Position numbers and translations under genes: made by a program. From Tannerella sp. (lineage in GTDB: Bacteria > Bacteroidota > Bacteroidia > Bacteroidales > Tannerellaceae), in contig JAITBC010000065.1 of NCBI GenBank assembly GCA_031283785.1, forward strand, positions 1-7,672: 7,672 nt of DNA, read 5' to 3'. The notes under the pieces are model-generated. The model worked only from the letters and a program-made list of their open reading frames with translations, ran no database searches and was not told where the DNA came from. This document shows, in pieces, positions 1-6,069 of this stretch (its first letter is position 1; each line of letters begins with the position of its first letter).

Positions 1-1847
1 ATGGTACGGCCTCCAAGTCCATCATCAATTTTGAGTTGCAGCAGTTTGTCGGCTTTCGGGACTTTCGTACATTCAAGTACGGTGCCTGTGCGGATATCCA
101 GTTTGGTAAAATCATCGAAAGAAATCGTCTCTCGGATTGGAGGCGTTCGTTTTTCCGCTGCTTCGTTCGCTTTTTTTGTGTCAAGAAGTTTCCGTACCTG
201 TCGTTCGATGACATCATCTTCTATCTTTTCGAAAAGGAGTTCTGTCGTTCCGAGTTGATGACCCGTTTCCAACAACATCGTTTCGCCAAGCCTGTTCCAT
301 TTCAGTGGGTTGATATTAAGCATTTTATTCAGTTTATTCATGCTGAAAGGCAGGAACGGCTCGAATGCAATGGTAAGGTTTGCCGTTATCTGAAGCGAGA
401 TGTTGAGAATCGTCGCAACGCGTGTCATATCTGTTTTTGCAAGTTTCCAAGGCTCCGTATCGGCCAGATATTTATTGCCGATACGAGCCAGGTTCATCGC
501 TTCTTTTTGCGCATCGCGGAAGTGATACGTGTCTAACAGTTTCTCCAGATTCGTTTTGACGCCGGCAAATTCTTTTAATGTCTCTTTGTCGTAGTCGGAA
601 AGTTCGCCGCATTCCGGCACTTTATTGTCAAAATATTTGCCGGTGAGGACTAACGTTCGGTTTACAAAATTGCCCAGGATAGCTACTAACTCATTATTAT
701 TACGGGCATGGAAATCTCTCCATGTAAAATCGTTATCTTTTGTTTCGGGGGCATTGGCTGTCAGCACATAGCGCAATACATCCTGTTTCCCCGGCAATTC
801 GTCGAGATATTCGTGAAGCCATACGGCCCAGTTGCGTGATGTTGAAATCTTGTCTCCTTCGAGATTCAGGAATTCGTTTGCCGGTACGTTTTCCGGTAAA
901 ATATACGACCCTTCGGCTTTAAGCATGGTCGGGAAAACGATACAATGAAAAACGATATTATCTTTACCGATAAAATGCACCAGTTTTGTTTCGGGATCTT
1001 TCCACCATTTTCCCCAGTCGTCGGGGAGGAGTTCTTTTGTATTCGATATATATCCGATGGGCGCGTCAAACCATACATACAGCACTTTCCCTTCCGCACC
1101 TTCCACCGGAACGGGAATCCCCCAGTCCAAGTCACGACTTACGGCACGGGGCTGTAGGCCCATGTCGAGCCAGCTTTTGCATTGTCCGTAAACATTCGGT
1201 TTCCATTCCGTATGATCTTCGAGTATCCATTTGCGGAGGAATGGTTCGTACTTGTCTAACGGAAGGTACCAGTGTTTCGTCTCGCGCATTACGGGTTTGC
1301 TGCCGCTGATGGTAGATCTGGGATTTTTCAGATCGGTAGGATTTAATGCCGATCCACAAGCTTCGCACTGGTCTCCGTATGCATTTTCGTTCCCACAGTG
1401 CGGACATATTCCTGTGATATAACGGTCGGCAAGAAACTGTCCGGCCTCTTCATCATAATACTGCTCGTTTGTTTTTTCGATGAATACCCCTTTGTCGTAT
1501 AGTGTGCGGAAGAATCCGGAAGCGGTCTCATGCTGGGTTTTGGATGTTGTCCGGGAATATATGTCGAACGTGATACCGAAATCTTCGAATGACTTTTTGA
1601 TAATATTATGATAATGGTCAACGATATTCTGCGGCGTGACGCCTTCTTTTTTAGCGCGTATGGTAATGGGTACGCCATGTTCGTCGGAGCCTCCGATGAA
1701 CAGGACATCTTCGCCTTTCATACGCAGGTAACGTGCATAGATATCCGCCGGTACGTAGACTCCTGCCAGATGACCGATATGTACAGGACCATTAGCATAA
1801 GGTAATGCTGAGGTAATGAGCGTTCTTTTAAAATGTTTTGCTTCCAT
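1..1847 (-). CDS. metG: Methionyl-tRNA synthetase, 3' end beyond the window
   Basis: This cytoplasmic enzyme charges tRNA-Met with methionine using ATP, for both initiation and elongation. 615 residues are visible and the frame runs open off the left edge. Bacteroidales versions are usually about 680 residues, so roughly 65 are missing. The class I signature HIGH is at residues 23-26, and the KMSKS-type loop reads KISTS at 333-337. A zinc knuckle of two CxxC pairs lies at 148-151 (CPHC) and 161-164 (CEAC). The family motifs WFDAPIGY and FIGKDN lie between the knuckle and the KISTS loop. After the helical anticodon-binding domain, a C-terminal EMAP/Trbp111-like tRNA-binding domain begins near 575 (KLDIRTG from 582); it aids dimerisation and tRNA binding. 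The ATG at 1847 is chosen because it directly precedes the Rossmann fold ([20 protein letters not shown]) and no in-frame ATG lies between it and the promoter just upstream. No defect is visible; identification is secure. Confidence 0.97.
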   Translation of the reverse strand, partial: MEAKHFKRTLITSALPYANGPVHIGHLAGVYVPADIYARYLRMKGEDVLFIGGSDEHGVPITIRAKKEGVTPQNIVDHYHNIIKKSFEDFGITFDIYSRTTSKTQHETASGFFRTLYDKGVFIEKTNEQYYDEEAGQFLADRYITGICPHCGNENAYGDQCEACGSALNPTDLKNPRSTISGSKPVMRETKHWYLPLDKYEPFLRKWILEDHTEWKPNVYGQCKSWLDMGLQPRAVSRDLDWGIPVPVEGAEGKVLYVWFDAPIGYISNTKELLPDDWGKWWKDPETKLVHFIGKDNIVFHCIVFPTMLKAEGSYILPENVPANEFLNLEGDKISTSRNWAVWLHEYLDELPGKQDVLRYVLTANAPETKDNDFTWRDFHARNNNELVAILGNFVNRTLVLTGKYFDNKVPECGELSDYDKETLKEFAGVKTNLEKLLDTYHFRDAQKEAMNLARIGNKYLADTEPWKLAKTDMTRVATILNISLQITANLTIAFEPFLPFSMNKLNKMLNINPLKWNRLGETMLLETGHQLGTTELLFEKIEDDVIERQVRKLLDTKKANEAAEKRTPPIRETISFDDFTKLDIRTGTVLECTKVPKADKLLQLKIDDGLGGRT

Positions 1848-1867
1848 CTGTATTGGGATTTTGGCTG

Positions 1868-1898
1868 CAAAGATAACGTAAGGCGGGAGGAATACAAA
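1868..1898 (-). promoter_or_regulatory. Bacteroidetes-type promoter for metG
   Basis: Read on the minus strand, a -33 element TTTG (1898-1895) is followed by 19 bp and a -7 element TATCTTTG (1875-1868). This matches the known TTTG / TAnnTTTG consensus of the primary sigma factor of this phylum. Transcription should begin a few bases downstream, which leaves a leader of only about 15 nt before the ATG at 1847. That leader has no Shine-Dalgarno sequence. Confidence 0.72.
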
Positions 1899-1932
1899 AT
1901 TTACCTGCACTTTTTGACTCGCATCCGTATTG

Positions 1933-1968
1933 CGAAAAGACGGCAGGAACAGGTTCCTGTTCCTGCCG
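1933..1968 (-). terminator. Intrinsic terminator of the 571-residue barrel gene
   Basis: Positions 1941-1953 and 1956-1968 are perfect 13-base complements (CGGCAGGAACAGG and its reverse complement) around two central bases, so in RNA the stem is about 12 bp with a four-base loop. On the minus strand the stem is followed by TCTTTTCG, a short U-rich run. On the plus strand no T-run follows it, so it acts in one direction only. It lies 80 bases past the stop codon at 2049 and upstream of the metG promoter, which separates the two transcription units. Confidence 0.72.
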
Positions 1969-2048
1969 GTAGCGCTATGGCTTTCGTGTTATTTAAATGT
2001 TTAAGTAAAGAAAAAGACTATTGCAACAGTTGTTAAGACAGGCTGATT

Positions 2049-3764
2049 TTAAAATTCGACGCCTAATTTCAGACTGATACCTCCCGCCGCTTTGGCTTCG
2101 TATTTTGTATTGCTGTCCCTGTCAGCCTTACTTTTGTAGTAATAATATCCATATCCTCCGTTAGCCGGTATACCTCCATAGTTCTGGTAGGAATAGCCTA
2201 TGCTTATGTTGATCCCGATGCGGGGGGATATTTGATATTTTACGCCGACGGCAGAGTTCATATATATCCCCATTCCTCCGAATCCGTCGCTGAGGTTGAA
2301 TGCATAACCGACGCGAAACATTGCAAGCGGCGTTATGGCGCTGTTTGGTATCGGATAATAGCCGCGTACGTCTAAAAACAAGGGGAGCGTCATGAATGAT
2401 GAATCCACGGCATGCATATACGTTACGGAGTCCGTCGGAGTAATTAGTGTTCCGCTTACCGTACCTACGTATTGAGGGTAACTTTCCGAATTTCTCATCT
2501 GGGCGTCGCGTGCATTATACATGTGCAAGCCAAGGCCTGCTCCGGCAAAAAGAAATTCGTTTATCTGTAATCCGTGGCTTGTATTTATCTCCAGATTTCC
2601 TTTTGATCCTGTTTTGCCTAAAGGGAAATCATAACCTGCATCGAATGTCCCTTTATATCCGCTTATACGGTAGTTGCCGTAATCGTCGTCATATCCGGAA
2701 GAAGACCTGCGGTTATCATTGTATTCGTAATCGTCGTCGGATCTCGGAGTCCTGCGCGGTGAAGACTGTTTTGCCGAAATATTGCCGCCGCCGTTGCGTG
2801 CAGAAACGCCGCGCGATATCCGTTTGACGTCGTCCATCGAATATTCGTATATTTTGCCTGTCGGTATACGAATACTTACGAAATCGTCGGGTTCAAATTC
2901 TTCGATAACTCCACGGATAATGCGTCCGTTTGTCAAATAGACGGCGTCGGGCATGGCAGCATCACTGCCGGAGGTCTGCCGTGAGGAACTTCTATTATCG
3001 CGTGAAGAAGATGATGATGATGTGTTGCGGGAAGATGAACTGCGGGTGTTTCGCGGCGTATTGTCCTGATCATCATTGCCGAGCTGTAGATTGGATTCAT
3101 TGTCATAACTTTCCATCTGTTGTGCGATGCGACGGCGGCGTACGTTTGATGATGATTCCGCGGGTACGGCAGTACGTTCGCCGGCGCTTCGCTGGGTATA
3201 TTGCATATTTTCGTCGCGATAAGCAATACCTACTACTTCTATAGCTTCATCATTTTCATTTTCAGGGACATCCATGACGAGGATATTTGTCCCTCCGGCC
3301 GCCGCAGCTTTCTTTTTCAGTTGTTCTACGGCATCCTTGTAACTGATATTTGATATGGCGGATATACGCTTAAGGCGGGTCATGCCACGGACGTCCGCTT
3401 CCGAAAAAGTAGTTTTCACATCCTGCCAGAATATTTTGTTATCGGATGAAAGTTTGTTCCCGGCAGGAGATGTGCTGCGGTTTGCAGGACTCTGACCGGA
3501 TGGAGGGGTACGGTCGGAAGACGAACGTAAATTATCATCATATATTTCTTTTCTGCCGTCTTCGTACAATATATAGGAGATTGCCGATTTCGGTCTTTCG
3601 TATACGGAAGATTCTCCCGGATAAGTATATTCTACACGATTTTCGAGGCTTCTTTGTACGTGTACCTCAATCGTTGTGCCGTTCCGCAATACAATCTTGT
3701 CCTGCGCATGGAGGCCGTAAGCAATTCCGATCACCAATAGTATGCAAATAGCTAACTGTTTCAT
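2049..3764 (-). CDS. Secreted protein of unknown function with predicted outer-membrane beta-barrel
   Basis: The 571-residue product is not assigned to a named family. A classic signal peptide (1-20) ends LHA before QDK, so it is exported. Residues 22-73 form a small beta-rich module with the pattern DxxxLxNGxxI...P....YE, and residues 273-320 carry a second, diverged copy. Between them, 111-184 looks like a compact alpha/beta domain (KKKAAAAGGTNILVMD ... VVGIAYR), recalling YbjQ/DUF4156-like folds; this resemblance is only by eye. Low-complexity Ser/Arg/Asn (241-267) and Asp/Tyr/Arg/Ser (341-364) linkers separate the parts. From about 368 to the end, alternating strands rich in Gly and aromatics finish in LKLGVEF with a terminal Phe, typical of outer-membrane barrels. 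I infer a barrel anchored in the outer membrane with periplasmic modules. It has its own promoter and a strong terminator. Confidence 0.88.
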   Translation of the reverse strand: MKQLAICILLVIGIAYGLHAQDKIVLRNGTTIEVHVQRSLENRVEYTYPGESSVYERPKSAISYILYEDGRKEIYDDNLRSSSDRTPPSGQSPANRSTSPAGNKLSSDNKIFWQDVKTTFSEADVRGMTRLKRISAISNISYKDAVEQLKKKAAAAGGTNILVMDVPENENDEAIEVVGIAYRDENMQYTQRSAGERTAVPAESSSNVRRRRIAQQMESYDNESNLQLGNDDQDNTPRNTRSSSSRNTSSSSSSRDNRSSSRQTSGSDAAMPDAVYLTNGRIIRGVIEEFEPDDFVSIRIPTGKIYEYSMDDVKRISRGVSARNGGGNISAKQSSPRRTPRSDDDYEYNDNRRSSSGYDDDYGNYRISGYKGTFDAGYDFPLGKTGSKGNLEINTSHGLQINEFLFAGAGLGLHMYNARDAQMRNSESYPQYVGTVSGTLITPTDSVTYMHAVDSSFMTLPLFLDVRGYYPIPNSAITPLAMFRVGYAFNLSDGFGGMGIYMNSAVGVKYQISPRIGINISIGYSYQNYGGIPANGGYGYYYYKSKADRDSNTKYEAKAAGGISLKLGVEF

Positions 3765-3780
3765 ACGTCATATAATTTTT

Positions 3781-3819
3781 TCACCCTGCAGTTTCCGGTG
3801 CAAGGGCTTGTTTTAACAT
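3781..3819 (-). other. Possible 12-codon leader ORF upstream of the barrel gene
   Basis: Within the predicted leader, an ATG at 3819 opens a 12-codon frame (MLKQALAPETAG) that stops with TGA at 3783-3781, 16 bases before the barrel gene's ATG. It spans the second leader hairpin, so its translation would open that hairpin. No run of a single amino acid points to classical attenuation. A frame this short can easily occur by chance. Confidence 0.2.
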
Positions 3820-3885
3820 GTCTTCGGGCGTGGAAACGGCTGAATATTATCGTATTATAGATATTTTCCTAATATTCAACGCCCG
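3784..3885 (-). promoter_or_regulatory. Structured 5' leader with two hairpins ahead of the barrel gene
   Basis: A nested stem is formed by 3879-3885 with 3825-3831 (7 bp, CGGGCGT with ACGCCCG) and, directly inside on one arm, 3870-3878 with 3841-3849 (9 bp, TGAATATTA with TAATATTCA). The loop is 20 nt and there is a one-sided 9-nt bulge at 3832-3840. Nearer the start codon, 3784-3790 pairs with 3799-3806 (7 bp, one bulged base) around the loop GTTTCCGG at 3791-3798. Six loop bases (GTTTCC) are complementary to six bulge bases at 3832-3837 (GGAAAC), so a loop-bulge tertiary contact is possible. All of this lies downstream of the predicted promoter. There is no U-run after either stem, so a terminator is unlikely. 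Function is unknown. Confidence 0.5.
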
Positions 3886-3919
3886 ATATTCAGTACAATC
3901 TTAAATAACTGAAACGTGG

Positions 3920-3951
3920 CAAAGATAAAACAAAGACTTTGAAATATCAAA
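3920..3951 (-). promoter_or_regulatory. Bacteroidetes-type promoter for the barrel gene
   Basis: On the minus strand TTTG (3951-3948) is followed by 20 bp and TATCTTTG (3927-3920). The -7 box is identical to that of metG and the helicase. The predicted start near 3914 gives a leader of about 150 nt. The spacer contains a small palindrome, CAAAGACTTTG, at 3931-3941, which may be chance in AT-rich DNA. The promoter begins only 12 bases past the helicase stop. I see no terminator between them, so helicase transcripts may read through. Confidence 0.68.
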
Positions 3952-3963
3952 CTAAAAAACAAA

Positions 3964-5751
3964 TTAATTATGTTTTTTCCTCTTTTTGTATTTTTCGTAA
4001 TGATTTCTGTGATTGTAGCTGTTTTCTTTTTTGTCGTTTTTGCCCCAGCGGTTTTTCTCCGTGTTGCCGTCGTTTTTTTCCGTCATACGGCTTTCCCGGT
4101 TGTTGCGACCTTTCTCCGTTGCGGGTTTTACGACAATCATCTTCCCGTCGACCTCAAAGTTGTTTAAAGAATCCATGACACGTCCGGCATCCGCTTTATT
4201 AACTTCGAAAAGTGTGAAATCGTCGTGTAGCTCGATGCGTCCTATATCTACTTTCCGTCCTTTAACGCAACGGTTTAGAAGTTCTATAAGTTGTGCTGGG
4301 GTGAGTGCGTTTTTCCGTCCGAAATTTATCTTAAGGATTTTCATGCCTTCTTCGGCGTGGTCGGAGGATAATTTACGCTTTCCTTCACGGTTTTTCTTTA
4401 TTTGGAGAGAATCATGTTTTTCATCGGCCGGATCAATTTCTCCTGCGTCGCGGTAATAGTCTATAAGCCGGTTAAATTCGAGGGATATGATACGTTTGAT
4501 GATGTCTTCTTTTTCGAGCCATTCTAATTTGCGGAATATGGAAGGCATTAACGATGCGATATCGTCTTCGTTCACCTTTACTTTTTCTATTTTGTCGGCG
4601 AAGTTGAAAAGTTGTTTTTCGCAGATTGTTTTGCTGTCGGGGATGTTACCTTTTTCAAATTTGCAATTTGCGGCATCCGTTATTTTGCGTAGTTTTCCTT
4701 TCTCCTTTGTGTGGCAGATTGCGATTGAGATGCCGGTTTTACCGGCCCGTGCGGTACGTCCGCTCCGGTGTGTATACGCTTCCGTCTCGTCAGGCAGGCC
4801 GAAATGTATGACATGCGTGAGATTGTTTACATCCAGGCCTCTTGCTGCAACGTCGGTGGCAACCAGCAGCTGCAGGTTGCGGTTACGGAATTTCTGCATC
4901 ACGTAGTCCCGCGCTGCCTGGGTGAGTTCGCCATGTAATGCATCCGCGTTATACCCGTCGTGTATGAGCTTGTCGGCGATTTCCTGTGTCTCACGCCGTG
5001 TCCGGCAGAAAATGATGCCGTATATATTCGGGTAATAATCGGCGATACGTTTGAGCGCCAGATATTTATCTTTAGCGTGTACCATAAAGTAAATATGGCG
5101 TATGTTATCGTTTCCCTTGTTTTTTTCTCCAATAACGATCTCATGCGGCGAATGCATATAAAGTTTTGTTATCTTTGCAATTTCTTTCGGCATTGTTGCG
5201 GAAAAGAGCAGCATATTGCGTTCCGGGGGCACTTCCTGTAATATTTCTTCGATATTCTCCGCAAATCCCATTGACAACATCTCGTCCGCTTCGTCGAGGA
5301 TAACGTTCCTTATATAAGAAAGATCTGCTACGCGACGGTTCATCAGGTCTAACAGGCGTCCAGGCGTAGCGACGATCACCTGTACCCCTTTGGAAAGCGT
5401 TTTAATCTGGCTTTCGATGCTCGAACCTCCATACACGGGGAGCACCGATACGTTTTCCATGTATTTTGAGTAGTCGTTCAGGTCGGATGCAATCTGCAAA
5501 CACAGTTCGCGTGTAGGACACAATATGAGCGTTTGCGGACGACGTACTCCGGGATCCGTTTTCTGCAGTATGGGCAGACCGTACGCCGCAGTTTTCCCTG
5601 TCCCTGTCTGCGCCAGAGCAATGATATCTCTGTTGTTTTCTAACATAAGGGGAATCACCTCTTCCTGTACGGGCATAGGAGCGGCATAGCCCATTTCGCT
5701 GATGGCCCTGATGATTTCAGGCATGATGCCTAATTCTTCAAATTTATTCAT
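3964..5751 (-). CDS. DEAD-box ATP-dependent RNA helicase with DbpA-type RNA-binding domain
   Basis: This 595-residue cytoplasmic enzyme uses ATP to unwind short RNA duplexes; relatives (DeaD/CsdA, DbpA, CshA) work in ribosome assembly, cold adaptation and mRNA decay. The helicase core is intact: Q motif PMPVQ at 25-29, Walker A AQTGTGKT 47-54, PTREL 79-83, GG 108-109, TPGR 129-132, DEAD 153-156, SAT 184-186, ATDVAARGLD 298-307 and HRSGRTAR 328-335. A helical, charged segment (380-435) may serve dimerisation. Residues 469-543 match the DbpA/CsdA RNA-binding domain (MKILKINFGRK ... GRIELHDDFTLFEV). The tail from 545 is basic, rich in Lys, Arg and Asn, and suits non-specific RNA binding. The frame is open to an ATG at 5961, but that extension crosses the promoter and resembles no helicase. 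MNKFEELG at 5751 is where the family starts. The closest subfamily (DeaD-like) is likely, so no symbol is assigned. Confidence 0.96.
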   Translation of the reverse strand: MNKFEELGIMPEIIRAISEMGYAAPMPVQEEVIPLMLENNRDIIALAQTGTGKTAAYGLPILQKTDPGVRRPQTLILCPTRELCLQIASDLNDYSKYMENVSVLPVYGGSSIESQIKTLSKGVQVIVATPGRLLDLMNRRVADLSYIRNVILDEADEMLSMGFAENIEEILQEVPPERNMLLFSATMPKEIAKITKLYMHSPHEIVIGEKNKGNDNIRHIYFMVHAKDKYLALKRIADYYPNIYGIIFCRTRRETQEIADKLIHDGYNADALHGELTQAARDYVMQKFRNRNLQLLVATDVAARGLDVNNLTHVIHFGLPDETEAYTHRSGRTARAGKTGISIAICHTKEKGKLRKITDAANCKFEKGNIPDSKTICEKQLFNFADKIEKVKVNEDDIASLMPSIFRKLEWLEKEDIIKRIISLEFNRLIDYYRDAGEIDPADEKHDSLQIKKNREGKRKLSSDHAEEGMKILKINFGRKNALTPAQLIELLNRCVKGRKVDIGRIELHDDFTLFEVNKADAGRVMDSLNNFEVDGKMIVVKPATEKGRNNRESRMTEKNDGNTEKNRWGKNDKKENSYNHRNHYEKYKKRKKHN

Positions 5752-5850
5752 AAAGATTATTTTACTCCCCACATTTTTTTTAACTGCGAACTTACATGTA
5801 TGTCGCAAATTAAGTAATGTACGGGATGTTCCGATTTTTAAATGCGGGGG

Positions 5851-5881
5851 CAAAGATAACACAAATTGAGCGAAATACAAA
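5851..5881 (-). promoter_or_regulatory. Bacteroidetes-type promoter for the DEAD-box helicase
   Basis: On the minus strand TTTG (5881-5878) is followed by exactly 19 bp and TATCTTTG (5858-5851). The predicted start near 5845 gives a leader of about 95 nt. Its position also argues against the longer reading frame that begins at 5961, upstream of this promoter. Confidence 0.72.
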
Positions 5882-5924
5882 AAGAATACAAATTCCCTCT
5901 GGAAAAACTTTTTTATTGTACTCG

Positions 5925-5955
5925 CTTGGAAATCCGGAATTTTCATGTACATTTG
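5925..5955 (+). promoter_or_regulatory. Bacteroidetes-type promoter for pnp
   Basis: A -33 element CTTG (TTG at 5926-5928) is followed by 19 bp and TACATTTG (5948-5955), which fits TAnnTTTG. The -33 box is one base off the TTTG seen in the other three promoters. The predicted start near 5960 gives a leader of about 110 nt. Confidence 0.62.
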
Positions 5956-5992
5956 TCCCAATTTTTTAATAAATAATATATTCTTTTTTCCG

Positions 5993-6037
5993 GGAAATGT
6001 CTGGAAAAAAAACGTTCGGAAAATGATGTTCGGGGAA
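5993..6037 (+). repeat. GGAAA repeats in the pnp leader
   Basis: GGAAA occurs four times, at 5993, 6003, 6018 and 6033, with spacings of 10, 15 and 15 bases; three of the four copies follow TCGG-, TCCGG- or TTCGGG-like sequence. All copies are on the RNA-like strand. They could be single-stranded protein-binding sites. The leader is A-rich, so some recurrence is expected by chance. Confidence 0.4.
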
Positions 6038-6052
6038 AAGTGTAAGATGTAA
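5997..6052 (+). other. Two overlapping mini-ORFs in the pnp leader
   Basis: A nine-codon frame MSGKKTFGK (5997-6026) and a second nine-codon frame MMFGEKCKM (6023-6052) overlap in an ATGA junction, the arrangement used for coupled translation. The second stops 17 bases before the pnp ATG. The three frames differ. There is no evidence that they are translated and chance is a fair explanation. Confidence 0.15.
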
Positions 6053-6069
6053 AAAAAAGAAGAAGAAAA
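6051..6069 (+). promoter_or_regulatory. A-rich purine tract serving as pnp translation start context
   Basis: The 19 bases before the pnp ATG are all A or G, mostly A, with AAGAAG but no good match to GGAGG. Bacteroidota mRNAs usually lack Shine-Dalgarno pairing and favour A-rich sequence just upstream of strong start codons, so this is probably the initiation signal. An in-frame TAA at 6043-6045 excludes an earlier start. Confidence 0.55.

Larger units (their letters stand above)
5752..6069. other. Divergent control region between helicase and pnp
   Basis: This 318-bp gap holds no protein gene of normal size. It contains two outward-facing promoters whose -33 boxes are 43 bp apart. The helicase leader (about 95 nt) has a weak hairpin (5785-5789 with 5803-5807) and a five-codon frame, MWGVK, at 5774-5757 that stops five bases before the helicase ATG. 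The pnp leader (about 110 nt) has GGAAA repeats and a purine tract. No terminator is needed or seen. Confidence 0.8.

Noticed and set aside
36..536. A 166-codon open frame on the plus strand
   Set aside because: It runs antisense to the conserved MetRS reading frame, which continues uninterrupted from 1847 to the window edge.
1941..1968. The 13-base palindrome as a transposon end or regulator site
   Set aside because: There is no second copy in the window, and the one-sided T-run and position after a stop codon fit a terminator better.
1833..2036. A 67-codon open frame across the metG/barrel gene gap
   Set aside because: It crosses the metG promoter and the terminator hairpin and has no family features.
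3825..3885. The nested hairpin as a terminator for the helicase gene
   Set aside because: No U-rich run follows it on the minus strand, and a good promoter lies between the helicase stop and the hairpin.
5665..5679. Met in place of Thr in the helicase Q motif (PMPVQ)
   Set aside because: The key glutamine is kept, and I recall the same form in other Bacteroidota DEAD-box proteins, so it is not unusual.
5785..5807. A hairpin in the helicase leader as a cold-sensing element
   Set aside because: The stem is only five clean base pairs plus an imperfect inner part; there is too little structure to claim a switch.
5752..5961. A 70-codon N-terminal extension of the helicase
   Set aside because: It is AT-rich, resembles no helicase, and crosses the predicted promoter at 5851-5881; the family start is at 5751.
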